From assembly GCA_030601965.1 (NCBI GenBank), contig JAUWAR010000015.1:1-15515 (forward strand): a stretch of DNA of 15,515 bases. Direction: 5' to 3'. Shown here in pieces: positions 1 through 7,493 of the stretch (positions within the stretch are counted from its first letter, which is position 1; the number at the start of each line of letters is the position of its first letter). Made by a program: the position numbers and the translations under genes. Source of the stretch: a bacterium. GTDB taxonomy: Bacteria > Hydrothermota > UBA3073 > JACQXS01 > JAUWAR01. The notes under the pieces were generated by a model. That model made no database searches. It saw nothing but the letters and a program-made list of their open reading frames with translations, and had not been told where the DNA came from.

Positions 1-1340
1 CGGGTATGAGATACAACTCCCCATACACTATCAAAGAAATTATGAAAGAGAAAACCAACCCAAGAAGCTATAAATCCTACATTAAGTCTTCTTCTAAAAT
101 CAGATTCATCGCTCCTATAGACTTTAATAAGTCTATGGAAAATTCTAAAGAGTAGAAGAAATAGACCTATCGCTCCAAGAATTCCAAGTTCCAGAAGAGT
201 AGCAATGTATAGATTGTGAGGACTAAGAAACCCAAGGGAATAAGGTTCATGGACAAAATTTGAAATTCCAATACCGAGAAATGGATGATGAGCAAAAGTC
301 TTAAGAGATTCTCTCCAAAACATAAGTCTACCTAATGAGGCAGCATCATACTGAAAATACCTTACACTTGCCAATCTTGTAAAAATATCTGGTGCATACC
401 TCACAGTACCCAAAGCAAGAACTAGAATACCCAAAACAAATACTCCGAGCATCTTCGGCTTTTTGTATTTTTTACTGTATAGAAAGGCAAGCACAAAACT
501 ACTTACGAGAAAGGCAATATATCCATTTCTAGAATAAGTAACCCCCAGTATGAAACAGAGAATAGCAATAAAAAAATATCGTAATATATTCCGTAAGATT
601 TTTTTTCTTGAAAAACAGACCCACATTAGAGGCAGAACAATTACTATGAATCCAGATAAAGAGTTTGCATGTGTCAAATTAGCTGTTACCCTATTTGCCC
701 AAATACCGGAAGAAAGCCCAACATCTGTGCCTCCTACAATAGGAAAATAACCTAATTTAAACTGAAAAAGTCCATATATTCCATAAAAAGCAGCAATTGC
801 AAAGTAGATGAAAAGTAAGTGTTTGAGGTCCTCTTCTGATTTAAAGAAGGTCAAAATATAAGAGTAGAGAATAAATCCCTCAAACATCATCAACAGATAA
901 AGAATTCCCAATCTTTTATCCACTGCTCCTACCAGAGAGAGCAAAGCAGAAAAAAGTAGTATCAGTAAAGGCACTGTCAAGAAATCTTTATGTAATTTAA
1001 TCTCTCCTTGAAAGAATCTATTTCCTATGAGTAGAAAGAAAAGCAGTGTGATTAGAATATCGGTGGCTCCAATTGATAGATTAGATGCTCCTACTAAATG
1101 GACTTGAAAGAAAGTTACGGGAAGTGCCAATGTAAAAAGCGCTAAATAAAGGAGTCCCTTAAAGACATCATCTATTGTAATCGCAATTAATAGGACTGCG
1201 AGTGCCATGACTATTTTTACTGGAAAGGAAAGTTTGGCAACACACAAAAGACAAAGCAAAAAAGAAAGAATAAGAAAATAGATAATTTGATGGGCTCTAA
1301 AATTCTTCTGTTTTATACCATATGTCAGAATGCCGTTCAT
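1..1340 (-). CDS. O-antigen polymerase/ligase (Wzy/WaaL family), 3' end outside the window
   Basis: The reading frame is open from an ATG at 1340 to the window edge, giving 446 codons without a stop. The product is very hydrophobic, with roughly ten or more membrane segments. It carries the Wzy_C signature: TYSRNGY (residues 268-274), then HHPFLGIGISNF near residues 351-362, followed by SPHNLYI (373-379) and LLELGILG. The Arg and His in these motifs are the residues usually linked to catalysis in WaaL/Wzy proteins. Known family members act in the inner membrane, polymerising undecaprenyl-linked repeat units or ligating glycan to an acceptor; sequence alone does not separate the two. The start lies 7 bp after the stop of the glycerol-1-phosphate dehydrogenase, so the two are very likely co-transcribed. 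The Shine-Dalgarno is weak (AAAG). The family call is firm; polymerase versus ligase is open. Confidence 0.9.
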   Translation of the reverse strand, partial: MNGILTYGIKQKNFRAHQIIYFLILSFLLCLLCVAKLSFPVKIVMALAVLLIAITIDDVFKGLLYLALFTLALPVTFFQVHLVGASNLSIGATDILITLLFFLLIGNRFFQGEIKLHKDFLTVPLLILLFSALLSLVGAVDKRLGILYLLMMFEGFILYSYILTFFKSEEDLKHLLFIYFAIAAFYGIYGLFQFKLGYFPIVGGTDVGLSSGIWANRVTANLTHANSLSGFIVIVLPLMWVCFSRKKILRNILRYFFIAILCFILGVTYSRNGYIAFLVSSFVLAFLYSKKYKKPKMLGVFVLGILVLALGTVRYAPDIFTRLASVRYFQYDAASLGRLMFWRESLKTFAHHPFLGIGISNFVHEPYSLGFLSPHNLYIATLLELGILGAIGLFLLLFRIFHRLIKVYRSDESDFRRRLNVGFIASWVGFLFHNFFDSVWGVVSHT

Positions 1341-1347
1341 ATCTTTG

Positions 1348-2415
1348 TTACGCCACTTTTCCAATAACTTCAGAAATCTTTTCCTCCCTCATATCCAATT
1401 TCTCTAATATCGTATATCTTTCTTTTCTCGTATTCGGTGCATAAGAGATTGCTTTTATGAACTCTTCTTCTGTTAATCCTATGTCCGAATATTTCATAGG
1501 AACCTCACAATGTTTGAAAAAGTCTCTCACCCTTTTGAAATATTTATTCTTCTGTAAATTAAGTGTGAAAAGAGTCCCAACTGCTACCTGTTCTCCATGC
1601 AGTGCTTTGCCACCATATAACTCGTCTATCGCATGACTTATCTCATGCTCTCCACCACTGCACGGTCTTGATGAACCTGCTACTGCCATCGCTATGCCAC
1701 TTAATACTAATCCATATACTAACCTCTTTAAAAAACTATAACTCTCAATGTCAGGCTTAATAGCACAGGCATCTTGCCGATGCTTAGTAGGATAGGCATC
1801 TTGCCTGTCATTCAATACTAAAAATGCACCAGTCTCTGCAAGCAACGCAGAAAAAGGGTCAAATTTCTCTCCTTTTTCTCTGCTTGCTAATCTCCAATCC
1901 TCTACCGCTGATAGATTGGATATTAAATCCCCTATACCCGCTCTAATATTTCTTATCGGAGCTTTTTGTATTACATCTAAATCTACTATTAAACCAATTG
2001 GCATTTTTGCACCAAGACTCTTTAAGTCTATCACAGCAACAGGTGAACAGATACCATCATTAGACGGACAGGTTGGAATACTAATAAAATCTATATCTTC
2101 AAGACTTGCTGCATATTTACCAACATCTATAACTTTACCACCACCTACTCCAAAGATACAGCAACCTTTTTCAACTCTTTTTCTTACAATATCTACATAC
2201 TCTTTTGAACTATCATTTACCTCTATAAACTCTATACTCTCATTTGCCAAAGGCAACTTTAGCACTCTTAACTCTAAACTCTTGACTATCTTCTCTGTAT
2301 TTTTATCAAAGAGCATAATTGCCTTATTAAAACGGAGTTTGTTCTTCTCTATTATCTGAGGAATATCAGAAAGAATTCCCCTCTCAATCTCAAGAAATTG
2401 TGGTAAGACAATCAA
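1348..2415 (-). CDS. sn-glycerol-1-phosphate dehydrogenase (AraM/EgsA family, iron-ADH fold)
   Basis: The 355-residue product fits the glycerol-1-phosphate dehydrogenase family, which reduces dihydroxyacetone phosphate to sn-glycerol 1-phosphate using NAD(P)H and a bound metal. It has a nucleotide-binding GVGGGKVIDVGK (89-100), IPTCPSNDGICSP (113-125) and the metal-site region IGDLISN (Asp163), GGEHEISHAID (His257) and LHGEQVAVG (His273). The start is TTG at 2415: an in-frame TGA lies just upstream and no ATG is near. It sits between a UDP-sugar dehydrogenase and a Wzy-type gene, suggesting glycerol-1-phosphate goes into an envelope glycan or lipid; that is inference. Residues about 203-220 (RQDAYPTKHRQDACAIK) look like a foreign, repeat-encoded insertion with a 9-residue period, placed before the helix leading to the second metal ligand. 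3-Dehydroquinate synthase is a relative, but the motifs favour G1PDH. Confidence 0.85.
   Translation of the reverse strand: MIVLPQFLEIERGILSDIPQIIEKNKLRFNKAIMLFDKNTEKIVKSLELRVLKLPLANESIEFIEVNDSSKEYVDIVRKRVEKGCCIFGVGGGKVIDVGKYAASLEDIDFISIPTCPSNDGICSPVAVIDLKSLGAKMPIGLIVDLDVIQKAPIRNIRAGIGDLISNLSAVEDWRLASREKGEKFDPFSALLAETGAFLVLNDRQDAYPTKHRQDACAIKPDIESYSFLKRLVYGLVLSGIAMAVAGSSRPCSGGEHEISHAIDELYGGKALHGEQVAVGTLFTLNLQKNKYFKRVRDFFKHCEVPMKYSDIGLTEEEFIKAISYAPNTRKERYTILEKLDMREEKISEVIGKVA
1762..1808. repeat. Tandem REP-like palindromic units inside the G1P dehydrogenase gene
   Basis: Two copies of AGGCATCTTGCC (1767-1778 and 1794-1805) lie 27 bp apart, exactly nine codons. The second unit has a GTAG head (1787-1790) followed by an inverted repeat, AGGCA (1794-1798) and TGCCT (1802-1806). 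The first has an ATAG/CACAGGCATC form and a GATGC return arm. On the coding (minus) strand the block reads RQDAYPT-KHRQDACAI without a stop or frameshift, so the host gene stays open. The architecture matches the other REP-like elements at 10042 and 14468. Confidence 0.75.
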
Positions 2416-2455
2416 GGTAGGACTTCAATCCGCAGTAATACCCCCTACTATAAAT

Positions 2456-2546
2456 AAATCCCAATGACTAAATCCAAATAACGAATAAAATCCCAATACC
2501 CAAATCCCAATTTCGTCATTCGGGCTTCGGTTTTCGGATTTTAACT
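2456..2546. repeat. Heptamer-phased intergenic tract (13 seven-base words)
   Basis: The gap between the nucleotide-sugar dehydrogenase stop and the G1P dehydrogenase start is largely made of 7-bp words in one continuous phase. First come AAATCCC/AATGACT/AATAACG-like words (2456-2490), then TCCCAAT, ACCCAAA, TCCCAAT (2491-2511), then four words beginning TTCG: TTCGTCA, TTCGGGC, TTCGGTT and TTCGGAT (2512-2539). No single unit is repeated exactly throughout; only the 7-base period and the word families persist. The remaining gap (2416-2455) shows nothing recognisable. Confidence 0.75.
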
Positions 2547-2556
2547 TGATGTACAT

Positions 2557-3855
2557 TTAGCACCCTATCCTAACTACATTTTTCTTTTTTATCCACTTCG
2601 TGGCATTTCTTGTATCTACAACAAGTTTTGCATTCCTCACAATCCAGTTGTAGTCATAAACCCTATGGTCAGTGGTTATAAGAACACAATCTACTTTTTT
2701 TAATAAAGATTCTGTAAGTGATATGGACCTCTCTCTTGTTCCTTTGATTTTGTCAATATACGGGTCGTTGTAAATAACTTCCTTTACCCTTTGTTTCAGT
2801 ATCCCCATTACTTTCAAAGCAGGAGAATCACGCTGGTCATTAACATCTCTTTTAAATGCTACACCTAATATCAAAACTCTTGCCCCAGAAGGACATACAT
2901 TATTCTCACTCAATGCCTGTATAACTTTATCCACAACAAAATATGGCATATTTTCGTTCACCTTGGCAGATAGTTCTATAAATGAGGTATGAAAATCATA
3001 TTCTCTTGCCTTCCAGGAAAGATAGTATGGGTCTATTGAGATACAATGACCCCCTACGCCAGGTCCCGGATAAAAGGGCATAAATCCAAAAGGTTTTGTT
3101 GATGCTGCATCTATGACCTCCCAGATATCTATTTTCATCCTCTCGCATAATAGAGCAAGTTCATTGACAAGTGCAATATTCACATTCCTGAAAGTATTCT
3201 CAAGTAGTTTTGTCATCTCTGCTATCCCTGAAGATGAAACAGCTATAACCCGTTGCATAACCGAAATATACAACAATTTTGCAAGATGAGTGCACTTTTT
3301 AGTTACTCCTCCTACTATAACCGGCGTGTTTTCTATAGTGTATTCTTTATTACCAGGGTCTATTCTTTCCGGTGAAAAAGCCAGATAAAAATCTTTACCA
3401 ACTTTAAACCCAGATTTCTCCAATATAGGCAGGATTACTTTTTCTGTTGTCTCAGGAAAGGTTGTGCTTTTTAATATAATAAGTTGCTCCTTCCGTAATC
3501 TCTTTGAAATCTCACGAGTAGTGTCTGTTATATAGATTGTGTTTGGCTCCTTGTTGACATTTACAGGTGTGGGAACACATATCTGAATTACATCACATTC
3601 CTGAATTTTGTCATAGTCCCATGTAGCACTTAGTTTTCCTGATTCTACTGCTTCTTTAATCCCTTGTTGATCTGCATCTTCAATATAACTTTTACCTTGA
3701 TTTACAAGTTTTACCCTTTCTTTTTTTATGTCAATACCTAATACATCAAATCCTTTTTTTGTAAATTGAAGACATAAAGGAAGTCCAACATAGCCCAATC
3801 CTATGACACCAATTTCAGCAGTTTTGTTTTTTATTTTCTGTTCAAGCATCTCCAT
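2557..3855 (-). CDS. Nucleotide-sugar 6-dehydrogenase, UDP-GlcNAc/UDP-ManNAc type (WbpA/WecC family)
   Basis: The 432-residue enzyme belongs to the UDP-glucose/GDP-mannose dehydrogenase family, which oxidises C6 of a nucleotide sugar in two NAD+-dependent steps to a uronate. It has an N-terminal Rossmann motif GLGYVGLPL (19-27), KSTTFPETTE (129-138), FSPERIDPGNK (160-170) and the catalytic Cys271 in GVGGHCISIDPYY, followed by the C-terminal UDP-binding domain. FSPERIDPGN and VGGHCISIDPYYL favour the N-acetylhexosamine (WbpA/WecC) branch over simple UDP-glucose dehydrogenases, but substrate cannot be fixed from sequence. Its start overlaps the end of the Wzz gene by 14 bp. The ATG at 3855 has no clear Shine-Dalgarno; an ATG at 3849 is preceded directly by GGAG with no spacing, so 3855 is kept. 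The product probably supplies an acidic sugar to the glycan. Confidence 0.88.
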   Translation of the reverse strand: MEMLEQKIKNKTAEIGVIGLGYVGLPLCLQFTKKGFDVLGIDIKKERVKLVNQGKSYIEDADQQGIKEAVESGKLSATWDYDKIQECDVIQICVPTPVNVNKEPNTIYITDTTREISKRLRKEQLIILKSTTFPETTEKVILPILEKSGFKVGKDFYLAFSPERIDPGNKEYTIENTPVIVGGVTKKCTHLAKLLYISVMQRVIAVSSSGIAEMTKLLENTFRNVNIALVNELALLCERMKIDIWEVIDAASTKPFGFMPFYPGPGVGGHCISIDPYYLSWKAREYDFHTSFIELSAKVNENMPYFVVDKVIQALSENNVCPSGARVLILGVAFKRDVNDQRDSPALKVMGILKQRVKEVIYNDPYIDKIKGTRERSISLTESLLKKVDCVLITTDHRVYDYNWIVRNAKLVVDTRNATKWIKKKNVVRIGC

Positions 3856-5050
3856 AATCGTTTTGCGTTTTGCGTTTTGCGTTTTGCGTTTTCATCATTT
3901 TCCCTATTTCCTGCCATTTTTCTCTCTCTTCTGGTTCAAGTCTTTCAATATGTTCAAAGAAAAAGGCAAGAACAACACCCACAAATAGGCTCATTATAAA
4001 AGCAACTATTACAATCTTTCTCCTTATTGGGAAACTTCGGAGTTCCGGGATAGTAGCCTCCTCAAGAACATCAACAGTTGGAGTATCTTTTACCTCTTGA
4101 ATCTTTGCTCTTTCATATTGTTCAGTCAAAAGTTTATATACCTCATTTTGAATCATTACCTCTCTGGTTAACCGTGCAAGTTCAAGTCCAACTTCTGGCA
4201 CTTTCTTAAAAGGGACTGAAAAACCAATCCCAAAGTGTTTGTCATCTCCTCCCTGCTCCATATTTGTAAGTTGAGTATTAAGTTCTTTTAACTCTGATTT
4301 TACTCTTATAATTTCAGGATTTTGTTCAGTAGCATACTGCTGGAGAATACCTAATTCAACTCTTCTTGCTATAATCTGGGCTTTAAGCTCACTTACAGAT
4401 TTCAGGACAGGAATTAATTCATCCTCTATAGAAAGGGTTTTATGCCTTTCTTGAAAACTTTTAAGAGACTCCTCTGTTGATTTAAGGTCTTTTTTCACTT
4501 CAGCAAGTCTCTTCTCTAAAAATATTCTATTTCGCTTTCCTATACTCATAATTGTAGTTGTGATTACATTGTCAAGGTTTTTAACATAAGATACCGCCAT
4601 ATCTCTTGCTAATTCAGGGATCTTGGCAGTTGTAGCAATAGTGATAATTGCCTCTGGACTCACCTTTATGTCTGTATTTTTTTCTAATTTATCATAAGTT
4701 TCTGTCATTGTCTTCTCTTTATATACTTCCATCAAATTACAATCTTCTATTACTCCTTTCATTACCGTTTTAGATTTAAGAACAGCTGCGAATAAATCAG
4801 AAGGGGTTGCTCCCATACCCATAACACCAGCAAGACCAGACATTCCAGCCAACATACCGGGTATCTGCAAGCCAAGACCTTCTTGAGAAGGCATCGGTGG
4901 AAGCAAGGAAGTCGTCGCGGTATATTTCTTTGGCAACACAAGGCTAATAATGATTGCAAGTAGAGTGATTACCCCTACATTGAAAACAATTACTCTCCTC
5001 CACTTAACAATTACCCTGATATAATCCTGAATTTTTATTTCGTGTGCCAT
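3842..5050 (-). CDS. Wzz-type polysaccharide chain-length/co-polymerase protein
   Basis: The 402-residue protein has Wzz/PCP architecture: a short cytoplasmic start, a first membrane helix at about 20-40 followed by PKKYTATTSLLPP, a Gly/Met-rich stretch (about 58-80), long periplasmic helices with coiled-coil character, the LTEQYERAKIQE region and a Pro-rich VLEEATIPELRSFPIRR before a second membrane helix (about 346-366). Such inner-membrane proteins set glycan chain length with Wzy and the Wza exporter. No tyrosine-kinase domain is fused. The C-terminal tail after residue 386 (KTQNAKRKTQN) is encoded by the 7-bp tandem repeat at 3859-3892 and is probably not native Wzz sequence. The gene starts 12 bp after the SLBB gene and overlaps the dehydrogenase by 14 bp. 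ATG at 5050 has no clear Shine-Dalgarno. Confidence 0.88.
   Translation of the reverse strand: MAHEIKIQDYIRVIVKWRRVIVFNVGVITLLAIIISLVLPKKYTATTSLLPPMPSQEGLGLQIPGMLAGMSGLAGVMGMGATPSDLFAAVLKSKTVMKGVIEDCNLMEVYKEKTMTETYDKLEKNTDIKVSPEAIITIATTAKIPELARDMAVSYVKNLDNVITTTIMSIGKRNRIFLEKRLAEVKKDLKSTEESLKSFQERHKTLSIEDELIPVLKSVSELKAQIIARRVELGILQQYATEQNPEIIRVKSELKELNTQLTNMEQGGDDKHFGIGFSVPFKKVPEVGLELARLTREVMIQNEVYKLLTEQYERAKIQEVKDTPTVDVLEEATIPELRSFPIRRKIVIVAFIMSLFVGVVLAFFFEHIERLEPEEREKWQEIGKMMKTQNAKRKTQNDYGDA
3859..3892. repeat. Perfect 7-bp tandem repeat (CGTTTTG, 4.9 copies) within the Wzz 3' end
   Basis: CGTTTTG is repeated four full times plus six bases with no mismatch. It lies inside the Wzz coding sequence and ends three bases before the next gene's ATG (3855). 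Because 7 is not a multiple of 3, gain or loss of a unit shifts the Wzz frame. The repeat has no stop in any of the three minus-strand frames, each reading a permutation of KTQNAKR. Confidence 0.95.
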
Positions 5051-5062
5051 TTATTTTCTATG

Positions 5063-5902
5063 TTATTTTGTTATTGTTAGCCACGCAATTATGACAGTAG
5101 TAACAGCAGAAGCAATCGTAAGGTAGTCTTGCCACCATTTAAGAAAAACCTCTTTTATAACAATTGTATTTCCTTTTTCTATTTTCGCTCTTTTCAGAGA
5201 AACTTTTGTCCCGTCTTTTTTGATTACATAACTCTTTGAAACAAGCCCTCTTTCTGTTGGTCCACCAGCCATTCCTATATACTCTGCTGCCCCAAAATCA
5301 GGATTATATGGAAATGCACCTGGTATTTCTACTGCCCCTCTCACATAAACATAGGCACGGGGAATTGTAATAACATCACCTCTCTCTACTGTGGTATTCA
5401 GAGCTACTTTTATTTCAGGCCCATCCAGTTTTTTAACCTTCACTTCTTCAATATTGCCTTCTGGAAGTGGCCCTCCTGCAATCCCAATATATTCCCTTAC
5501 AGTTCTTTGTGGTAAAAAGGGATAACCAGTAGGAGTGGATACAGCCCCTGTGACATACACAAGGTCTGTAAATTCTATTACTGTAAGACTAACTTCTATG
5601 TTCTTAAAATACTTGTTAGCTACTTTTTCTGTGAGGGATAAAGCATCTTTTATGGTAAACCCTGCAATATGAACACTTTCTAACACCCCTTGGGATAGTG
5701 GAAAACCACTTTCAAGAGTCCCAATCTCTTCAGGGATAGGTGATTGCACAAAGATATTCCCTTGGGGAGTTATAGTCTGTTCATAGGCAAAATTGATACT
5801 ACCAGATACACTCACAAGAATTTTATCTCCTACCTGCAATATGTATTCGTCTGTAATACAAGGACGGTCAATAGAAATAAATGCGAGAAATAATAATAAC
5901 AT
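5063..5902 (-). CDS. Wza-like SLBB-domain polysaccharide export protein
   Basis: The 279-residue product opens with a short hydrophobic segment (MLLLFLAFIS), probably a signal sequence without a recognisable lipobox. A polysaccharide-export (Poly_export) domain follows at about 17-110, including YILQVGDKILVSVSG and ITPQGNIFV. Then come two SLBB beta-grasp repeats, about 114-180 (VYVTGAVSTPTGYP) and 184-250 (VYVRGAVEIPGAFP), each with an AGGP motif. A C-terminal hydrophobic helix (260-277) could span the outer membrane, as the C-terminal helix of Wza does. The expected role is a periplasmic/outer-membrane conduit for the polymer made by the neighbouring genes. It lies 3 bp after the dehydratase stop and 12 bp before Wzz, a classic export pair. 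No Cys-anchored lipoprotein signal was found, which differs from E. coli Wza. Confidence 0.88.
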   Translation of the reverse strand: MLLLFLAFISIDRPCITDEYILQVGDKILVSVSGSINFAYEQTITPQGNIFVQSPIPEEIGTLESGFPLSQGVLESVHIAGFTIKDALSLTEKVANKYFKNIEVSLTVIEFTDLVYVTGAVSTPTGYPFLPQRTVREYIGIAGGPLPEGNIEEVKVKKLDGPEIKVALNTTVERGDVITIPRAYVYVRGAVEIPGAFPYNPDFGAAEYIGMAGGPTERGLVSKSYVIKKDGTKVSLKRAKIEKGNTIVIKEVFLKWWQDYLTIASAVTTVIIAWLTITK

Positions 5903-5905
5903 AAC

Positions 5906-6925
5906 CTATTTCTCCCTTCTTAAACGAGAATACCACTTTTCCTCAAATTCCTTAAACTCCTTACTCGCTTTTAACTTCTTCCACCAACTTACATTTTCCT
6001 TATACCATTTAACTGTCTTCTTAATTCCTTCTTGAAATGAGACTTCCGGTCTCCAATCTAACAAAGTTTCAGCTTTTTTATAAGAACTGTTAAGTCTTTG
6101 CACATGCCCCGGTCTATCACCAACAAGTTCAATAAGAGATTTTGGTTTCTTAATCTCTTTTAAGATGGTGTTCGTTATTTCAAGGATTGAATAATCGTTA
6201 CCAGTTCCAAGATTTATGACCTCACCAGTAATCTCACTTTCAAGTATTTTTAAGATACCATTGCAAGAATCACTAACATAGAGCCAATCTCTTTTATTTT
6301 CACCTGTCCCATATACAGGAAGTTTTTTACCCTCCATTGCATTTGTCGTAAAAAGAGGAATAAGTTTTTCAGGATATTGATTGGGACCATAGGTGTTAAA
6401 TGGTCTCACAATAACAATAGGTAAGTGATAAGTAAGATAATATGAATAAGCAAGTCTATCTCCACCTGCCTTTGCTGCCGCATAAGGAGATTGTGGATTC
6501 AAAGGATGATTCTCATCCATTGGAACATATTGAGCACTTCCATATACCTCTGATGTAGATATATGAACAAACCTTCTCACAGCATGCTCTTTTATCGCCT
6601 CTAAAAGAACTTGTGTCCCCTTGAAATCTGTATCTATAAATGGGTCTGATAGGTCTATAGACCTATCAACATGTGAATAAGCAGCAAAATGGACCACTGC
6701 ATCTTGAGCCTTCATAATATCAAAAACTAATTCTTTATCAAGAATATTACCTTTGCAGAATGTAAAGTTTTTGTTTTCCCATATCTCTTTAGGGAAGTTA
6801 TCCAGATTTCCGCAATAGGTAAGGGCATCAAGCACAGTAATCTTATAATCAGCCCTTTTCTTTAGACAGAGTTTTACAAAATTACTTCCAATAAATCCTG
6901 CACCACCTGTAATTAACAACCTCAT
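5906..6925 (-). CDS. rmlB: dTDP-glucose 4,6-dehydratase-like SDR enzyme (RmlB family)
   Basis: This extended short-chain dehydrogenase starts with the NAD-binding GGAGFIGSNF (7-16). It has the RmlB-like ALTYCGNLDNF (34-44) and AAYSHVDRSI (81-90), catalytic Tyr148 and Lys152 (YAAAK) and a nucleotide-sugar region RPFNTYGPNQYPEKLIPLF. RmlB converts dTDP-glucose to dTDP-4-keto-6-deoxyglucose. The usual dehydratase triad Thr-Asp-Glu is Thr124-Ser125-Glu126 here (STSEVYG), as in some UDP-sugar relatives, so the exact substrate or reaction is less certain. ATG at 6925 was chosen. A TTG seven codons upstream (6946) would add residues encoded by an intergenic repeat, and the family normally begins MRLLITGG. 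The gene follows the RmlC-like gene and ends 3 bp before the export gene. RmlA and RmlD are not in the window. Confidence 0.85.
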   Translation of the reverse strand: MRLLITGGAGFIGSNFVKLCLKKRADYKITVLDALTYCGNLDNFPKEIWENKNFTFCKGNILDKELVFDIMKAQDAVVHFAAYSHVDRSIDLSDPFIDTDFKGTQVLLEAIKEHAVRRFVHISTSEVYGSAQYVPMDENHPLNPQSPYAAAKAGGDRLAYSYYLTYHLPIVIVRPFNTYGPNQYPEKLIPLFTTNAMEGKKLPVYGTGENKRDWLYVSDSCNGILKILESEITGEVINLGTGNDYSILEITNTILKEIKKPKSLIELVGDRPGHVQRLNSSYKKAETLLDWRPEVSFQEGIKKTVKWYKENVSWWKKLKASKEFKEFEEKWYSRLRREK

Positions 6926-6930
6926 ATTAA

Positions 6931-7031
6931 AATTATCAATTAGCAATTAACATTTCAAAATTCTTATCGTCCTTATCTTTTTTCTCTTTATTCATTGATA
7001 ATTGCTAATTTTTCATTGCTAATTTTGCATT
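6931..7031. repeat. Two heptamer-phased tracts upstream of the rmlB-like gene
   Basis: Plus-strand 6931-6951 holds the words AATTATC, AATTAGC and AATTAAC in one 7-bp phase, with looser words to 6965. Plus-strand 6990-7031 holds six in-phase words: ATTCATT, GATAATT, GCTAATT, TTTCATT, GCTAATT, TTGCATT. The first and second tracts use near-complementary vocabularies (AATTAGC against GCTAATT), so the 112-bp gap between the RmlC-like and RmlB-like genes has inverted character. The middle (6966-6989) is AT-rich with no recognised feature. Confidence 0.75.
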
Positions 7032-7037
7032 GATTCC

Positions 7038-7493
7038 TCATCCGTCCTTCCTCCTCCAATCATAAGGTATATCGTTTTTATATGGGTCCACTCTATACTC
7101 ATCGGGATTTTCATAATTATATTTTTCTGTTGGAATATTTATCACAATTGCCTCGGATTCTGATATACATTTAAAACCATGATAAATCCCTGGGGGAATA
7201 TGTATGAGAATCGGATTATGTTCTCCTACAAAAAATTCATTTACCTCTTCATAGGTCTTGGAGCCTTTCCGACTGTCATATAGCACAATCTTCATCATCC
7301 CTTTTATAGTAGTCATATTATCTGTCTGTATCTTATGATAGTGCCATGCCTTTACTACACCCGGATACGCAGTTGTCATATATACCTGTCCAAACTTCTC
7401 ATACAATTCGCTATCACTTCTTAGTATTTCCATAAGTCTTCCCCGTTCATCAGGAATTGGTTTTAGTTTTTGTATCTTTACACCCTCAATCAT
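7038..7493 (-). CDS. dTDP-4-dehydrorhamnose 3,5-epimerase-family cupin (RmlC-like)
   Basis: The 151-residue product is a small RmlC-type cupin: DERGRLMEILR (15-25), WHYHKIQTDN (50-59), IPPGIYHGFK, then IPTEKYNYENPDEYR near the C-terminus. Canonical RmlC has RGLHYQ at the catalytic His; here the motif is KAWHYH, with the His kept. The protein is shorter than typical RmlC (about 180 residues) and fits a widespread RmlC-like subgroup encoded beside RmlB-like dehydratases. It may epimerise or isomerise a 4-keto-6-deoxy sugar nucleotide, but the substrate is uncertain. ATG at 7493 was chosen over a GTG at 7505 because GGAG sits five bases before this ATG and because the GTG codon belongs to that ribosome-binding region. 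It is the first gene after the promoter and structured leader, so it heads the polysaccharide operon. Confidence 0.82.
   Translation of the reverse strand: MIEGVKIQKLKPIPDERGRLMEILRSDSELYEKFGQVYMTTAYPGVVKAWHYHKIQTDNMTTIKGMMKIVLYDSRKGSKTYEEVNEFFVGEHNPILIHIPPGIYHGFKCISESEAIVINIPTEKYNYENPDEYRVDPYKNDIPYDWRRKDG

Noticed and set aside
550..750. Short plus-strand reading frame of 66 codons
   Set aside because: It lies antisense within the Wzy-type gene, whose minus-strand frame has a clear family signature; it has no ribosome-binding site and no recognisable motif.
2456..2546. Heptamer tracts as a CRISPR array
   Set aside because: There are no longer direct repeats separated by unique spacers; the pattern is continuous 7-bp phasing.
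6926..6946. TTG at 6946 as the start of the RmlB-like gene
   Set aside because: It would add seven residues encoded by the 7-bp repeat tract; the ATG at 6925 gives the normal MRLLITGG start of the family.
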